Shown: positions 46,664-59,339 of the stretch, piece after piece
Layout of the letters: every line of letters begins with the position of its first letter
Position numbering within the stretch: position 1 is the stretch's first letter
From: Panopea generosa
Lineage: Eukaryota; Mollusca; Bivalvia; Adapedonta; Hiatellidae
NCBI GenBank assembly: GCA_029582155.1
Contig: CM055897.1
Span: forward strand, 88,903,836-88,967,835
Direction: 5' to 3'
Length of the DNA stretch: 64,000 bases
Made by a program: the position numbers and the translations under genes
Notes under the pieces: model-generated
What the model was told of the DNA's origin: nothing
Database searches by the model: none
The model's input: the letters and a program-made list of their open reading frames with translations, nothing else

Positions 46664-49600
46664 GTAAGATGGCATTTTTATACACATTGTGATACTCATG
46701 CTATTCTATATTGCTGTTAATAGTTTACAAAAATGTATGTTGATACTTTAATATATGGTTTATCACCAGGTTCTGCTTCTATTACTAAAAATTGTTTCAT
46801 TTCACCAAGTTATTTCATTTTCATTTCAAAGTAACTCTCATCTATTTTGGGTTCGTTTTATATTATAATATATGCTGTAGTCAAATGTTTTAAACAATAG
46901 TATGTGTTCATTTGTAGACACATTCGTTCTATCACTTATCTTGGTTATGCCTCAGTCGAGATTCTGTTGAATCTTCCTAACGTATGTGATTGGACTTCCA
47001 TATCTTCGCGTTTTATAGCATCGACTCAATCAACCAAAATCATACTTAACCTCCACAATAGTATAAATATATTCAATGTGCACTGCAACTGAATGTCCCA
47101 GTATGACGTTCGAATGTGCACTACAACTGAACGCTCAAATATCACTTTTGAATGTGCACTACAACTGAACACTACACTATCACTTTCGAATGTGCATTTC
47201 AACTGAAAACTCGAGTGTCCAATTCGTATATGCACTACAAGTAAACTCTCCAATATCCCTTTCGGATGTGCACTACAATTGAATGCTCGAGTATCACATT
47301 CGTTTGTGCACTACAACTCAACGCTCCAGTATCAATTTCGAACGTGTACTACAACTGAACGCTCCAGTATCCATTTCGAATGTGTACTACAACTGAACGC
47401 TCCAGTATCTTTTTCGTATGTGTATCTAAAATGAACGCTCCATATCCATTTCGTATTTGCATTACAACTTATCGCTCCATTATCACTTTCGTATGTGCAT
47501 TACAACTATCACTTTCATATGTGCATTACGGCTAAACACTCGAGTACCGTGTTCGTATATGTATTACAACAACACGTTATCTTGTCACGTTCATGTGTGC
47601 AATACAGCTGAACGTTCTAGTATCACTTTCGTATATTCATTACAACTGAAGGCTTTTGTATAGTTTGGACGTTATGTGATCTCTCTTACTGTGTTGAACG
47701 AGTTGTCCTTGTTTCCGTCTAACTATTGTGTATGAGTGTCCCGTTATCATTACTGGTTGCACATTTTTTAGATGACTTTTCCATGATTATCGCTACACCC
47801 CACATTGTAATTTCCCCGTCTACATTTAACTGTGTTGTCTTTTCAGAGTGGTTGTACCCAGAAAGATTTGAGCTTGATTTGACGGGCAAAACAAAATACA
47901 TTAAAACGTGTGAAGATATGGGTATAAGTCCAACGACATACTTCATCAAACACATACAAGACAGGGAACTTAAAATGAAGTTTCATGGTCTCGGTCCACA
48001 AAGAATGAAGGCCTTGGCAATTCCACTACAGGTAAAGCAGAGATTCTCATTTAGTTGTATGGGTTTACAGAAATAAATGAGCAATGTTTTATTGCACATA
48101 GGTAACATGTTCATTTAATGAAAAATGTCAACAATTTAAATTGAACAGAAATATCAAACTATTAGCAAATAGAAAAAAGGGTACAGTGTTTTAATGAACT
48201 TGATTGAAAATTAAGGCTGTGTTTATAATTTTAAATGACATATGACATGTACGTAATTAGTTATAAACATACGCATGTGTCTTACCTGGTTTAAAAGGTA
48301 CGTTAGGCAACAAGTAAAGATATGGAGAAGACATGTTGTATTGTGATAAGTCAATGGATGTTCTTATTAGGAGAAATTAAAAAATAAACAGCGTAAACAA
48401 TTTATTTCTTAAAATGGAGTACTGGTACTTTTGTTTTATTAAAACCTGCACGTTACAATGAACATTTCCTTATTTTTTAATAACTGATTGCTGTAAATAT
48501 ATATTTAATATATGCTTATATACATGTATTCACTTCTCCAAATGTATACAGATATCATGACCATTTTGAATTTTGATTCTCAGATGTGGCAGTAATACGT
48601 GCAGTTTTACATATGTTTAACTATAATGATTAACCTAAATACATACTATTGCAGAAATATTAACAAATTGTTATATTTGCAGACATATAGAAATGTGTAC
48701 AGCTAAACATTTTCCCTTTTTATGTACATCAATGTTATAGTGTATCTTTAAATCATTGTTTATTTTCAGATGAATACAAATATTGAAATTCTAAATTTAG
48801 AAGGCAATGCAATTGATGAGGACGGTGCAATATGTTTAACTAAAGTTTTGAGAGAAAACTTCTTCATAACTGAATTGGTGAGCTAATTTAAAACTAACAA
48901 TAATAAAATGTTAGTATTAGTTATTTTAATAAATAGTTATACAACGTTTACTAGGCAAACGACGTTCCTCATATGTCAGGTAGTTTGTATGATGATAAGA
49001 ATACATAGGCTACAAACATGTCAAAGCCCTAACATACAGCTGATGTTTTCACCTTAGAACGGCCATTGGCATAGTTTTTATCGGACAGATTAAACCTAGT
49101 TTCGTCCATTACTGTTAAAACAGCATTTCATTAAATGCGCGATTCCTTGAATTAAACGTGGACTATTTAATTGGAAGTTAAATCAGCGTCCAGGAAAATG
49201 AATAAGTTAACGTAAACAAACGTTTAACGGTATTAAACGCAGCCCTATTTTGTAAGGTACCCGACCTCGATCTTTCTGACCTTGTAATGAAGAGGTATCG
49301 ATAAAAGTTACCCCACGGGTTTGTCCTATAACAGCTATCTATGCTTGTGTACATGCTCATAACTGATATAAGAAATAAACGTACAGCATACATATTTTTA
49401 TTTTGACCGGTAAAACAATTTAAATTAAATAAATCAGTTTGTTACACAGATTAGTAGTCACCGATTAAATGTTTTGTTTTTCATATTTGTTAATAACCCT
49501 AATGTAAGACAAAATATTTTCAAAACCTTTGATACAGTCACATTTGTACACACTCAAGTGTGAACGAAGATATTACTGACCTCTAGAAATAAACAAGGCC

Positions 49601-52600
49601 GCAAAGACGACTAGATTTAGGCGATAAGCAGAATGCCTTATCATCGTTATACATAACAATACTTAGTAATTCTTAAAACAAAACAGGTGTCTTTGATCTA
49701 ACCGCGATACCCACTATAACCGTGTGCCAAATATGGAGTGAAAATATATATATTACCCATACAGTCCTGACTTTATTACCTGTATACGCAACGATAATAT
49801 GATATCAAACGGCACTTAGCATTATTTAAGTATACGGACACGTTTGATGTATTGTTGATATACAACCGTTAACACGAGATTATATCTCGCAAATCATGTC
49901 AATTTTTATTTATATCTTTATCATTATTCCTGAAGTCGTGCTTAAAGGAAAGCTAGAAACCTTCAATATATTCAATAAAGCCATATTTAGATGAAATTCG
50001 AGCTTTTCTTTGACTGCTGTTAATAAATCTAGCATTAATTGATCAATTTGAGATTAAATGAAAAATTATTCAGCTTTGATAAAGAGAACACATTGACGGC
50101 GTTTAAACGATGTAAGTCAATACGTAAATTATAAAATAAATATACATATATTAGCATAACAAGGTTTATTGCTGGATATGCTTGTTGTCTATTTTTGGGG
50201 CCATAGAACTTCAACAGATTTTTTTTATACAACAAACAGTGCCATTAAATTTAGTCGACAGTCTAACAAGGTGTTTGTATAGCATCATGCCTTCTGCAGA
50301 TGTTGCTGGTTGTTTACGGCACAGGAACAGGCAGGGTTATGACATGTCGACCTTCTAACAAGGTGTTTGTGTAGTATCATGCTTTCTGCAGATGTTGCTG
50401 GTTGTTTACGGCACAGACACAGGCAGAGTTATGACATGTCGACCGTTTAACAAGGTGTTTTTATACCATCATACCTTCTGCAGATGTTGCTGGTTGTTTA
50501 CGGCACAGACACAGACAGAGTTATGACATGTCGACCCTCTAACAAGGTGTTTGTATAGCATCATGCCTTCTGCAGATGTTGCTGTTTATTTACGGCACAG
50601 ACACAGGCAGGGTTATGACATGTCGACCTTCTAACAAGGTGTTTGTGTAGCATCATACCTTCTGCAGATGTTGCTCTTTGTTTACGGCACAGACACAGGC
50701 AAGTTATGACATGTCGACCTTCTAACAAGGTGTTTGTATAGCATCATGCTTTTTGCAGATTATGCTGGTTGTTTACGGTACAGACACAGACAGAGTTATG
50801 ACATGTCGACCTTCTAACAAAGTGTTTGTATAGCATCATGCATTCTGCAGATGTTGCTGTTTGTTTACGGCACAGACATAGGCAGGGTTATGACATGTCG
50901 ACCTTCTAACAAGATGTTTGTATAGCATCATGCCTTCTGCATATGTTGCTTGTTGTTTACGGCAAAGACACAGGCAGGTTATGACATGTCGACCGTCTAA
51001 CAACGTGTTTGTATAGCATCATGCCTTCTGCAGATATTGCTGTTTGTTAACGGCACAGACACAGTTATGAAATGTCGACCATATAACAAGGTGTTTGTAT
51101 AGCATAATGCCTTCTGCAGATATTTCTGGTTGTTAACGGCACAGACACAGACAAAGTTATGACATGTTGAATTTCTTACAAGGTGTTTGTATAGCATCAT
51201 GCCTTCTGCAGATGTTGCTGGTTGTTTACGGCACAGACACAGACAGAGTTATGATATGTCGACCTTCTAACAAAGTGTTTGTATAGCATCATGCCTTCTG
51301 CAAATGTTGCTGGTTGTTTACGGCACAGGAACAGGCAGGGTTATGACATGTCGACCTTCTAACAAGGTGTTTGTGTAGTATCATGCTTTCTGCAGATGTT
51401 GCTGGTTGTTTACGGCACAGACACAGGCATAGTTATGACATGTCGACCGTTTAACAAGGTGTTTTTATACCATCATACCTTCTGCAGATGTTGCTGGTTG
51501 TTTACTGCACAGACACAGACAGAGTTATGACATGTCGACCCTCTAACAAGGTGTTTGTATAGCATCATGCCTTCTGCAGATGTTGCTGTTTATTTACGGC
51601 ACAGGCACAGGCAGGGTTATGACATGTCGACCTTCTAACATAGTGTTTGTGTAGCATCATACCTTCTGCAGATGTTGCTCTTTGTTTACGGCACAGACAC
51701 AGGCAAGTTATGACATGTCGACCTTCTAACAAGGTGTTTGTATAGCATCATGCTTTTTGCAGATTATGCTGGTTGTTTACGGTACAGACACAGACAGAGT
51801 TATGACATGTCGACCTTCTAACAAAGTGTTTGTATAGCATCATGCATTCTGCATATGTTGCTGTTTGTTTACGGCACAGACATAGGCAGGGTTATGACAT
51901 GTCGACCTTCTAACAAGATGTTTGTATAGCATCATGCCTTCTGCATATGTTGCTGGTTGTTTACGGCAAAGACACAGGCAGGTTATGACATGTCGACCGT
52001 CTAACAACGTGTTTGTATAGCATCATGCCTTCTGCAGATATTGCTGTTTGTTAACGGCACAGACACAGTTATGAAATGTCGACCATATAACAAGGTGTTT
52101 GTATAGCATAATGCCTTCTGCAGATATTTCTGGTTGTTAACGGCACAGACACAGACAAAGTTATGACATGTTGAATTTCTTACAAGGTGTTTGTATAGCA
52201 TCATGCCTTCTGCAGATGTTGCTGGTTGTTTACGGCACAGACACAGACAGAGTTATGATATGTCGACCTTCTAACAAAGTGTTTGTATAGCATCATGCCT
52301 TCTGCAAATGTTGCTGGTTGTTTACGGCACAGACACAGGCAGGGTTATGACATGTCGACCGTCTAACAATGTGTTTTTAAAGCACCATACCTTCTGCAGA
52401 TGTTGCTGGTTGTTTACGGCACAGGAAAAGGCAGGGTTATGACATGTCGACCTTTTAACAAGGTGTTTGTATAGTATCCTGCTTTCTGCAGATATTGTTG
52501 TTTGTTTACGGCACAGACCAATGCAGGGTTATGACATGTCGACTTTCTAACAAGGTGTTTGTATAGCATCATGCCTTCTGCAGATGTTGCTGGTTGTTTA

Positions 52601-55600
52601 CGGCACAGACACAGACAGAGTTATAACATGTCGACCTTCTAACAAGGTGTTTGTATAGCATCATACCTTCTGCAGATGTTGCTGGCTGTTTACGGCACAG
52701 AAACAGACAGAGTTATGACATGTCGACCTTCTAACAAGGTGTTTGTATTGCATCATGCCTTCTGCAGAAGTTGCTGGTTGTTTACTGCACAGACACAGGC
52801 AAAGTTATGACATGTCGACCTTCTAACAAGGTGTTTGTATAGCATCATACCTTCTGCAGATGTTGCTGGTTGTTTACGGCACAGACACAGACAGAGATAT
52901 GACATGTCGACCTTCTAACAAGGTGTTTGTATAGCATCATGCCTTCTGTAGAAGTTGCTGGTTGTTTACAGCACAGAACAGTTATAACATGTCGACCTTG
53001 TAACAAGGTGTTTGTATAGCATCATGCCTTCTGCAGATATTGCTGGTTGTTTATGGCACAGAAAACGACAGAGTTATGACTTGTCGACCTTCTAACAAGG
53101 TGTTTGTATAGCATCATGTCTTCTGCATATGTTGCTGATTATTAACGGCACAGACACACAGGGTTATGACATGTTAACACTATTTCACCTTTAGTGTATA
53201 GCCAGAAAAGGGAATCGCGATCCGGGCAATGCTAGGAGGCATGAGTGGTGAACCATATTTCAGTTCTTCTCACTAACAGATTAATCAAAGCCCCGAGTCT
53301 ACTATTTCCTTTTCACTTGGACGCATTTTGTGCTTCAAATGTATACTTGTATTTTATATTGTAATAACGGGTTATATGTATATTATTTAATGATTTGATG
53401 TTGAAATAGATGTGCAATGCTTACTTCCCGAAAAACACTGTGTTTGTAATTTGTATATATTGGTTTCGCAAAAATAAACAACTTCTATTTATTTGTCTTA
53501 ATGGACCCATTGATGTGACACATACATGCATACTACATACATGCACAATGTATACGTCATATTCCGCGAATGTATACGTCATATTTCACGAATGTATACA
53601 TCATATTCCACGAATATCCCTGTAGAGACACGAAAACATGTATTTGCTTTAGATTTTAAGAGCGCTGTTTTGTCACTGAACATATTATGAATGTATATAT
53701 TTTATCTTAAAGAACATTCAGTTGACATGATACTTATTTTTGAAGAAATCCTTTCTTTTAAAAACGGAAGCACAACTTTGACATACGAGTCGTATGAAGT
53801 AGAAGTATGAGTAATCAAATAGGCATATATACTTTTGTAGAACCAATAATCATAGTAACTGTAAGATACACTTTATATTTAAGTATTTTCTTTAGAAAAA
53901 AACCCTGATCATAACATTTCCCAGTTGACTGATACAATAATAATAGTATGTCATTGTGAAACTAAGCGATTTGTTCGAGAGGCGTAGCACTGAGTTTACA
54001 TACGTAAGTAGTTACACAGTTCTTATGAAGCTGTAATATGTTTTAGCTCTACCTCATCAATTTGAACAGAATAACTGATTTAAACGTGTACACAAATGCA
54101 TTCTAATTTTAATATGCACAGGTGCTAGCAGAAAACAAACTCGGTACTGAAGGAGGCAAAGCCATAGCAGAAATGTTGGTGAACAACAGAAACCTGTATA
54201 AAATAGACTTAACAGGTAATTGGCAATTTAGTATTGTTTTATTATTTGTAGTATATTCTAATTTTAAAATTGATTAGCCAAATCTGAAATGATGTTTTTT
54301 TCTCTCGTATAGACACATATCTTTAACAATGTATTCACGTTAAAGTCCTATTACCAGTCCTGGTAAATGTTTAAATCATTTTGACAGTCAATTGGTTTAT
54401 ATATTTATGTCAGTAGTATATGTACATCTCTAATAGTTTTGTGTTTATTCCACTTTCAGGTAACGATATCGGTGACGGAGCAGCTCCAGTGTTCTATGAT
54501 GTTTTAATGGTAAGGAATGTCAATATGTTTCTTTCACTTTGATAATCGATTGAAATAAGATTCATTTATAACACTAAATGAAAAAAAAAATCGCCAATAT
54601 TATTTTGACCAAGTCATACAAAACACAAATGTAACGAAAACAGAGGCATTGATGTAATAATGATGATAAACATACGGAGTTACTGTTCAATGACATAAGC
54701 ATACATATTTCAATGAACGGATATGTATTAATGAATGTTCCAATACAATATCATATGCACGTGTGCTAAATTCTTTTTATTTTCATTTAATATATTATTT
54801 CATAAATCAGCATATTACGGCAAAAAAACGTGCTAAACATGCATAAATACGATATGGAAGAATATAAAACAACACAAGGAAACGTCTTGTAATGTGTTCC
54901 CAGTTGAAACATATGTAAACTTCCAAAACAAGCCATAACCTAATGCCATATTATGCTTAATCCCCAATATACTATTTACAGGCTATTGTATTTGGCTATA
55001 TTTCCTTTTTAGAACAATAAACTATTAAAAGTCATGTTGCTGGGCAATAACAGTTTTGAAGACGACGGTGCAAAGCTGTTTAAGATTGCAATGTCCGACA
55101 ACACGACGCTAGAGGTCCTGGATCTCAGCTGGAACCACTTTAAAACAAAGGGCGCTATTTTGCTCGCAGAGGCAATACAGGTAAATCGTCGATTATCCTC
55201 ATACCGAGGAATAACGGAGTATGTACGATTAGTAGTTAGCGGATGACATGAATATGTTTATTACAATAAAGGTGATATCTGTAATACGTTGTTTAAGATA
55301 AACATGTGTGTATATATATAAATACCGAAGCGGTGGTCTAGTGTTAGAGCGCTCACCTCGCATGTAGAAGAACGTTAGTTCTATCCCCGGCCGAGTCTTA
55401 CCAAATACAAAATGGTACCAGAAGGTTCTATGCTTGGCGCTCAGCATTTAGATGATATTTCCTGGTCGGCCCGGTGTCAGTATAATGTGACTGGGTGGGG
55501 TGGAATGCCATGTGTCTGCCGCTTGATACTTCAGTGTGACAGCTCTTAGAATACTGTCTCAAGTAGACACCGTCGATATAACAGAAAAAGTGTTGAAAGC

Positions 55601-58208
55601 GACGCTAAACACCATACAGCAACAACAACATGTATGTATATTCATATAAATATAAATGCAATTATGGAGACAAACGAAAGCTAAAAATGTCAAAAACTAT
55701 TTACCTAAATTTAAATAATACAAATATAAGAAATCATATTACATTTTTTTCAGGAGAACGTTGGTTTGAAAAGTTTTAACATGGCGATGGCAGGGCTAGG
55801 CAAGGATGGGGGCGAGGCAATGTCTAGGGCTCTTAGAGAGAACAGAACGTTATTAGAGCTAGATATCAGTCTCAATAGAATCAATTTAGACGGAGCAATG
55901 GCTATAGCCAGAGGATTAAAGGAAAATGATACACTAAGAGTGTTAAAGGTAGGTAACTCAATATGATTCGCATCTAATCAAATAAGAGTTAACGCGTTCT
56001 TTAAAAAACGACTTCATCAGTTAATAATACACATAATTTTCTCTATAAAGAATGCGATCGGGACTTTGAATTAATTAAACATCTATATTCACTAGGGTTC
56101 TCCTAATTAACATTCATAACTAAATGGTTTCTAATTCCAGTGTGGCTCAAATCCATTCGATTCTGATGGCGCAATGGTTATACTAGAATCTATCGACACG
56201 AACGATGTATCCGAGATAAAGTTGCTAGACTTCAGTGTAAGTTGTACATTCATTGATTCTTTGTTTAACACTTAACATTTTTCTAGAAAACATTAAAATA
56301 TTTGTAATATAACAAAATAAAAGTAAGTACATTGAAAGTCCATGTATGCGTCCGTTTTCAATCAAGTTCAAACAACACATCACAAATAAATACTGAACCA
56401 AGTCATATAAATACAATAACAGCAACAGGAATGATTAAACCTACTGTTGACTGATATATTGATCTCATTTTTAAACTTCAATTAAAATATATATAATTAA
56501 AACTGTAATATCAAACGCTTTGCGAATTGAATATAAAATACACATGAATAATTGTCCTTAATTGCTTACAGAACATCATGGTAAAAATAAATTTTGCCAA
56601 ACTTCAACTAAGGATGCAAGATGAACGCGGCATTAAGATAATAAATGAAGGTGTGATACCACAGTTTACCAGAACAAATAGTGCTCGACTGACAGCGTTC
56701 AGAGTAGATCCAATAGGTGCATTTAAAATGTACGCCGACAATGCTAATGTAGATCTAGGTGAACTATTAGTACCGTTTCTCGACGAGGACTACAGTATTG
56801 AAACAAAAGAGTTTAGATCCATCATCAAGGTAAGTCTTTTGTTGTTACTTTGATATTGTACGCCTTTCAAAGTGTTATTAGTAGTGTTTGCGAATAGTTT
56901 GGTATTGTATTTAAGGCAGTGATACAACGTTGAAAATGATGCGAACACAGTCCGTAGATGCTGCATATCAAATTCGTAATCATTATTTTTTATACTTTAT
57001 TTGCTTTGACCTTTGCAGAATACAGAGATAGATGTGTCAGACGAACAGATAGGGGCTATAGCTCGACGTTTGTCCCAGAATGGACGTGCCCAATGCAGGT
57101 ATGTGAATAAATCATATAGATAGTGTATATATGATTGATAATATTAATAGTTTAAAAAAACTTTTATATAATCTTTGAGAAGTGGACATACGTGATTCTT
57201 ATTGGTGAGTTAAAATGCAATGTTTCAAGAATGAAATGTGTATCGGTTCATTATGTCGTGACAGTGTCTGAACTTCTATATCGATAAAAACATTAATGCA
57301 TTGGAATATATTAAGTCGGTATTTAAACAATATCATACAGTTTGCTTACCAAATATATTTAATATTAAGTCAGTTATATATATGTTTAAGTTGTTCCTAA
57401 TTAATGCTGAATAGTGAAATAAATGAAGCGAACGGGTCATAATAATAATTTAGTATCATTTGAAGGGCATAAGCGACAACGTATATATATGGTCGAATAT
57501 TGAATATATAAACGATCATTATAATGTGATTAAATGAATGTTTGAAAATAAGAAATACTTTCATACCACTGAGAGTTTATATAAAACACATCAATAAATA
57601 GTACGAAAAAGATACACTCAAAAGGCATATAAAGAAATAACGTAAGGCCCAACAGCTCCATTCAAATAGTACGTATGCCACATGTAAAAATGTTTTTGTT
57701 AATTTAAAATATATATCACACAAATAGAGATAATATGTACAAATCAGTAAAACGTTATGTTTGTTTGATTTATAGCTGAATGCTGTCATCCATGATATAT
57801 ATATTGAATGTGTATTATCACATGGCGTTCGCCCTGACTACATATGTGGTTATATAATATGAGTCCATATGTCATCATTTCTTCCTTTACAAAACTTTGC
57901 TAATTTAATTGTCAATTAAGAACATGGCAAATTTATTTCTTTCTTTGTTCCCCAAATTCATTTTCAGCAAAATTCGTTATTTCAGTTCTCCATTGCATCT
58001 CATGACATTCTCTGCAATTGTTTGACTTTCCTGTTATATTCATTATTCCCATTGTAGGATTTTGTTTGACATAAAAGACGACGACAACGACGAAGACAGC
58101 AGTGAACACACAACCAGAAACCATACACCAACCACAGACAGATCGGAAAAAATGATGAACTTTAGTAGAGCGAAATTAACAACTCAAGGGAGGAATTCCA
58201 TTAAATAA
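46279..58208 (+). CDS. LRRC74: LRRC74-like leucine-rich repeat protein, complete
   Basis: Eleven exons (46279-46663, 47847-48031, 48770-48877, 54122-54215, 54460-54509, 55013-55180, 55754-55948, 56141-56236, 56572-56829, 57019-57098, 58058-58208) join in frame across GT-AG introns into 589 codons. Residues 1-128 form an acidic, Ser/Asp/Glu-rich, probably disordered N-terminus. Residues 130-190 hold the conserved lead-in (MGISPTTYFIKHI, HGLGPQRMKALAIPL). Residues about 191-430 hold about eight RNase-inhibitor-type LRRs (LxxLDLSxN ... GA ... L). Residues 470-540 resemble a degenerate EF-hand pair (FLDEDYSIETKEF). The order and key phrases match, from memory, vertebrate LRRC74A/B, which are 400-490 residues. 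This copy is longer at the N-terminus. No signal peptide or membrane segment. The biochemical role of the family is not established. A or B type is not resolved. Confidence 0.88.
47066..47660. repeat. 38-bp minisatellite in LRRC74 intron 1
   Basis: About 15 copies with GTGCACTACAACTGAACGCT and CCAGTATCACTTTCGAAT. The period was checked at 47116 and 47154. Copies diverge toward the right edge. Confidence 0.88.
47847..48031 (+). CDS. LRRC74: LRRC74 exon 2
   Basis: The acceptor is TGTCTTTTCAG and the donor is CAG|GTAAAG. It encodes WLYPERFELDLTGKTKYIK, then CEDMGISPTTYFIKHIQD and HGLGPQRMKALAIPLQ, the family's pre-LRR signature. Confidence 0.9.
48770..48877 (+). CDS. LRRC74: LRRC74 exon 3 (LRR 1)
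   Basis: 36 codons in phase 0, with IEILNLEGNAIDEDGA as the first LRR. The acceptor is TTATTTTCAG and the donor is TTG|GTGAGC. The next intron (5.2 kb) holds the 92-bp satellite. Confidence 0.88.
50253..53175. repeat. 92-bp satellite array in LRRC74 intron 3
   Basis: About 31 copies of a 92-bp unit with TAACAAGGTGTTTGTATAGC, ATCATGCCTTCTGCAGATGT, TGCTGGTTGTTTACGGCACA and GGGTTATGACATGTCGACC. The period was checked at 50294 and 50386. GTCGAC sites recur throughout. Confidence 0.96.
50300..52332. repeat. 1004-bp higher-order duplication inside the 92-bp satellite
   Basis: An eleven-unit block is repeated once in tandem. Variant positions at 50340, 50764 and 50997-51200 reappear 1004 bases later, and the 67-codon minus-strand frame 50997-51200 is reproduced without a residue change at 52001-52204. 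Only scattered single-base differences were seen. Confidence 0.92.
53176..54121. other. Right part of LRRC74 intron 3, nothing recognised
   Basis: AT-rich DNA. A short repeat of ATGTATACGTCATATT-C-CGAA occurs three times at 53545-53610. Confidence 0.5.
54122..54215 (+). CDS. LRRC74: LRRC74 exon 4 (LRR 2)
   Basis: VLAENKLGTEGGKAIAEML followed by NNRNLYKIDLT. The acceptor is TATGCACAG and the donor is ACAG|GTAATT, leaving one base of a Gly codon. Confidence 0.88.
54460..54509 (+). CDS. LRRC74: LRRC74 exon 5 (LRR 3 part)
   Basis: A short 50-base exon reading GNDIGDGAAPVFYDVLM. The acceptor is CCACTTTCAG and the donor is ATG|GTAAGG. Confidence 0.86.
55013..55180 (+). CDS. LRRC74: LRRC74 exon 6 (LRRs 4-5)
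   Basis: 56 codons with LLKVMLLGNNSFEDDGAKLF and LEVLDLSWNHFKTKGAILL. The LDLSWN(N/H)F phrase is very close to vertebrate LRRC74A. The donor is CAG|GTAAAT. Confidence 0.92.
55323..55632 (+). repeat. Full-length tRNA-derived SINE in LRRC74 intron 6
   Basis: Head with A-box region CGGTGGTCTAGTGTTAGAGC and B-box region AGTTCTATCCCCGGCCGAG, body with TTGGCGCTCAGCATTTAGA, GGCCCGGTGTCAGTATAATG, TGACTGGGTGGGGT and TTGAAAGCGACGCTAAACAC, and tail (CAACAA)n. Similar ACATGTRTGTATAT-type sequence on both sides suggests a target duplication. The element is in the gene's sense orientation. Confidence 0.88.
55754..55948 (+). CDS. LRRC74: LRRC74 exon 7 (LRRs 6-7)
   Basis: 65 codons, including LKSFNMAMAGLGKDGGEAM and LLELDISLNRINLDGAMAI. 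The acceptor is ATTTTTTTCAG and the donor is AAG|GTAGGT. Confidence 0.92.
56141..56236 (+). CDS. LRRC74: LRRC74 exon 8 (LRR 8)
   Basis: 32 codons: CGSNPFDSDGAMVILESID, then EIKLLDFS. The donor is AGT|GTAAGT. Vertebrate LRRC74A has a matching NP(I/F)-DGA block here. Confidence 0.9.
56572..56829 (+). CDS. LRRC74: LRRC74 exon 9 (post-LRR)
   Basis: 86 codons leaving the LRR domain (NIMVKINFAKLQLRMQDERG ...) and entering the EF-hand-like segment (LLVPFLDEDYSIETKEFRS). The donor is AAG|GTAAGT. Confidence 0.9.
57019..57098 (+). CDS. LRRC74: LRRC74 exon 10
   Basis: 26 codons plus two bases: NTEIDVSDEQIGAIARRLS..., probably the second helical half of the EF-hand-like region. The acceptor is CCTTTGCAG and the donor is GCAG|GTATGT. 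Confidence 0.86.
57099..58057. other. LRRC74 intron 10, nothing recognised
   Basis: AT-rich intron with no delimited repeat. Minus-strand frames 57577-57789 and 57933-58124 are shadows. Confidence 0.5.
58058..58208 (+). CDS. LRRC74: LRRC74 terminal exon
   Basis: The acceptor is CCCATTGTAG. ILFDIKDDDNDEDSSEHTT leads into a polar tail ending GRNSIK and TAA at 58206-58208. The tail is probably disordered. Confidence 0.83.
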
Positions 58209-59312
58209 TGTACCAAAGAAAAGCAAATCAGTAAAGAGTCCACAGCCGATTTCCTCATCATCTCCTGATCATCTCAACTCTCATCATTGTCAATAAGTAC
58301 ATCATTAATCGTCGATAATAACTGGATTGTCTGGTCATGTACTATGGACAACAGAACTACAGCCCCATCCTCATTAAAACACAAAGACAATGTGCGAAGC
58401 TTCATTTAATAATTGATCAACCGTATTTTGAAATGTGTGACATAATTTTTTTGAAGATCAACTTAATTGAGAAATATATTTCAAAGAGTGTTGCATATCA
58501 CTGGTTTTGAATATTAAGTTTAAAGCTATAAATGCTCACATGGTTGAGTATATACTTATGTTTTCCGACATATATTTGTTTGACATTAAGCTCCATCTGT
58601 TGTTTTGTGTCACAGCCATCTATTTTCGACTTAATTTAAGATTATAACAATCTTACATGGATTTGAGGTTCGGTAAGGAATGTCCATTCGGAGGGCAGAG
58701 TCTCGTTCCCGCGTATAGAGTTATTCTAATGGACGGAATTTTATTTTCTATCTGAACCGAAAAAGCAATGCATGATTCTTTTTCTTGCATACCAAACATA
58801 TTAGATAATTATTTTAGCTTAATTTATCATTATTTTTTTACAACGGTCGCTTTTAAGATGTTATATTATAAGATCTACGTCATATATTGTATACGTTACG
58901 TCATAAATGAGTCTAACGTCATAGCGTGATAATTTTATCTCGGCCCTAGGATGAGATAGAAATATCTAACTCCGATACAAAGGCAGATATCCTTATCCGG
59001 TGTGCAAGATAAACATGTACACATTCGTTATTGTGCACTCTTTTACTCGATTTGAATCCACGTATCTATTTAACCTGACGTGTATAGTGAATGATGGACT
59101 AGTACTTTATATCAAATATGTTAACCTTATCTAAATATAACTTTATTAGAATGAATCATACCATTTCAGTTATTGATTTGTCGTTTTTGTTGATGATATT
59201 TTGCTATAATATCAATGATTTAATAACTTTATTAACACATAGACAATGTTGTGTTTAAACGGGGTAAAATGATAGTAGTGTAATAAAATATGATTGAACA
59301 AAACGTTGTCAA

Positions 59313-59318
59313 AATAAA
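59313..59318 (+). other. LRRC74: Possible poly(A) signal of the LRRC74 gene
   Basis: AATAAA about 1.1 kb after the stop, followed by a T-rich stretch. An earlier usable signal was not evident in the first few hundred bases, but the assignment is tentative. Confidence 0.3.
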
Positions 59319-59339
59319 ACTATGTATCAACGTGTCTCT

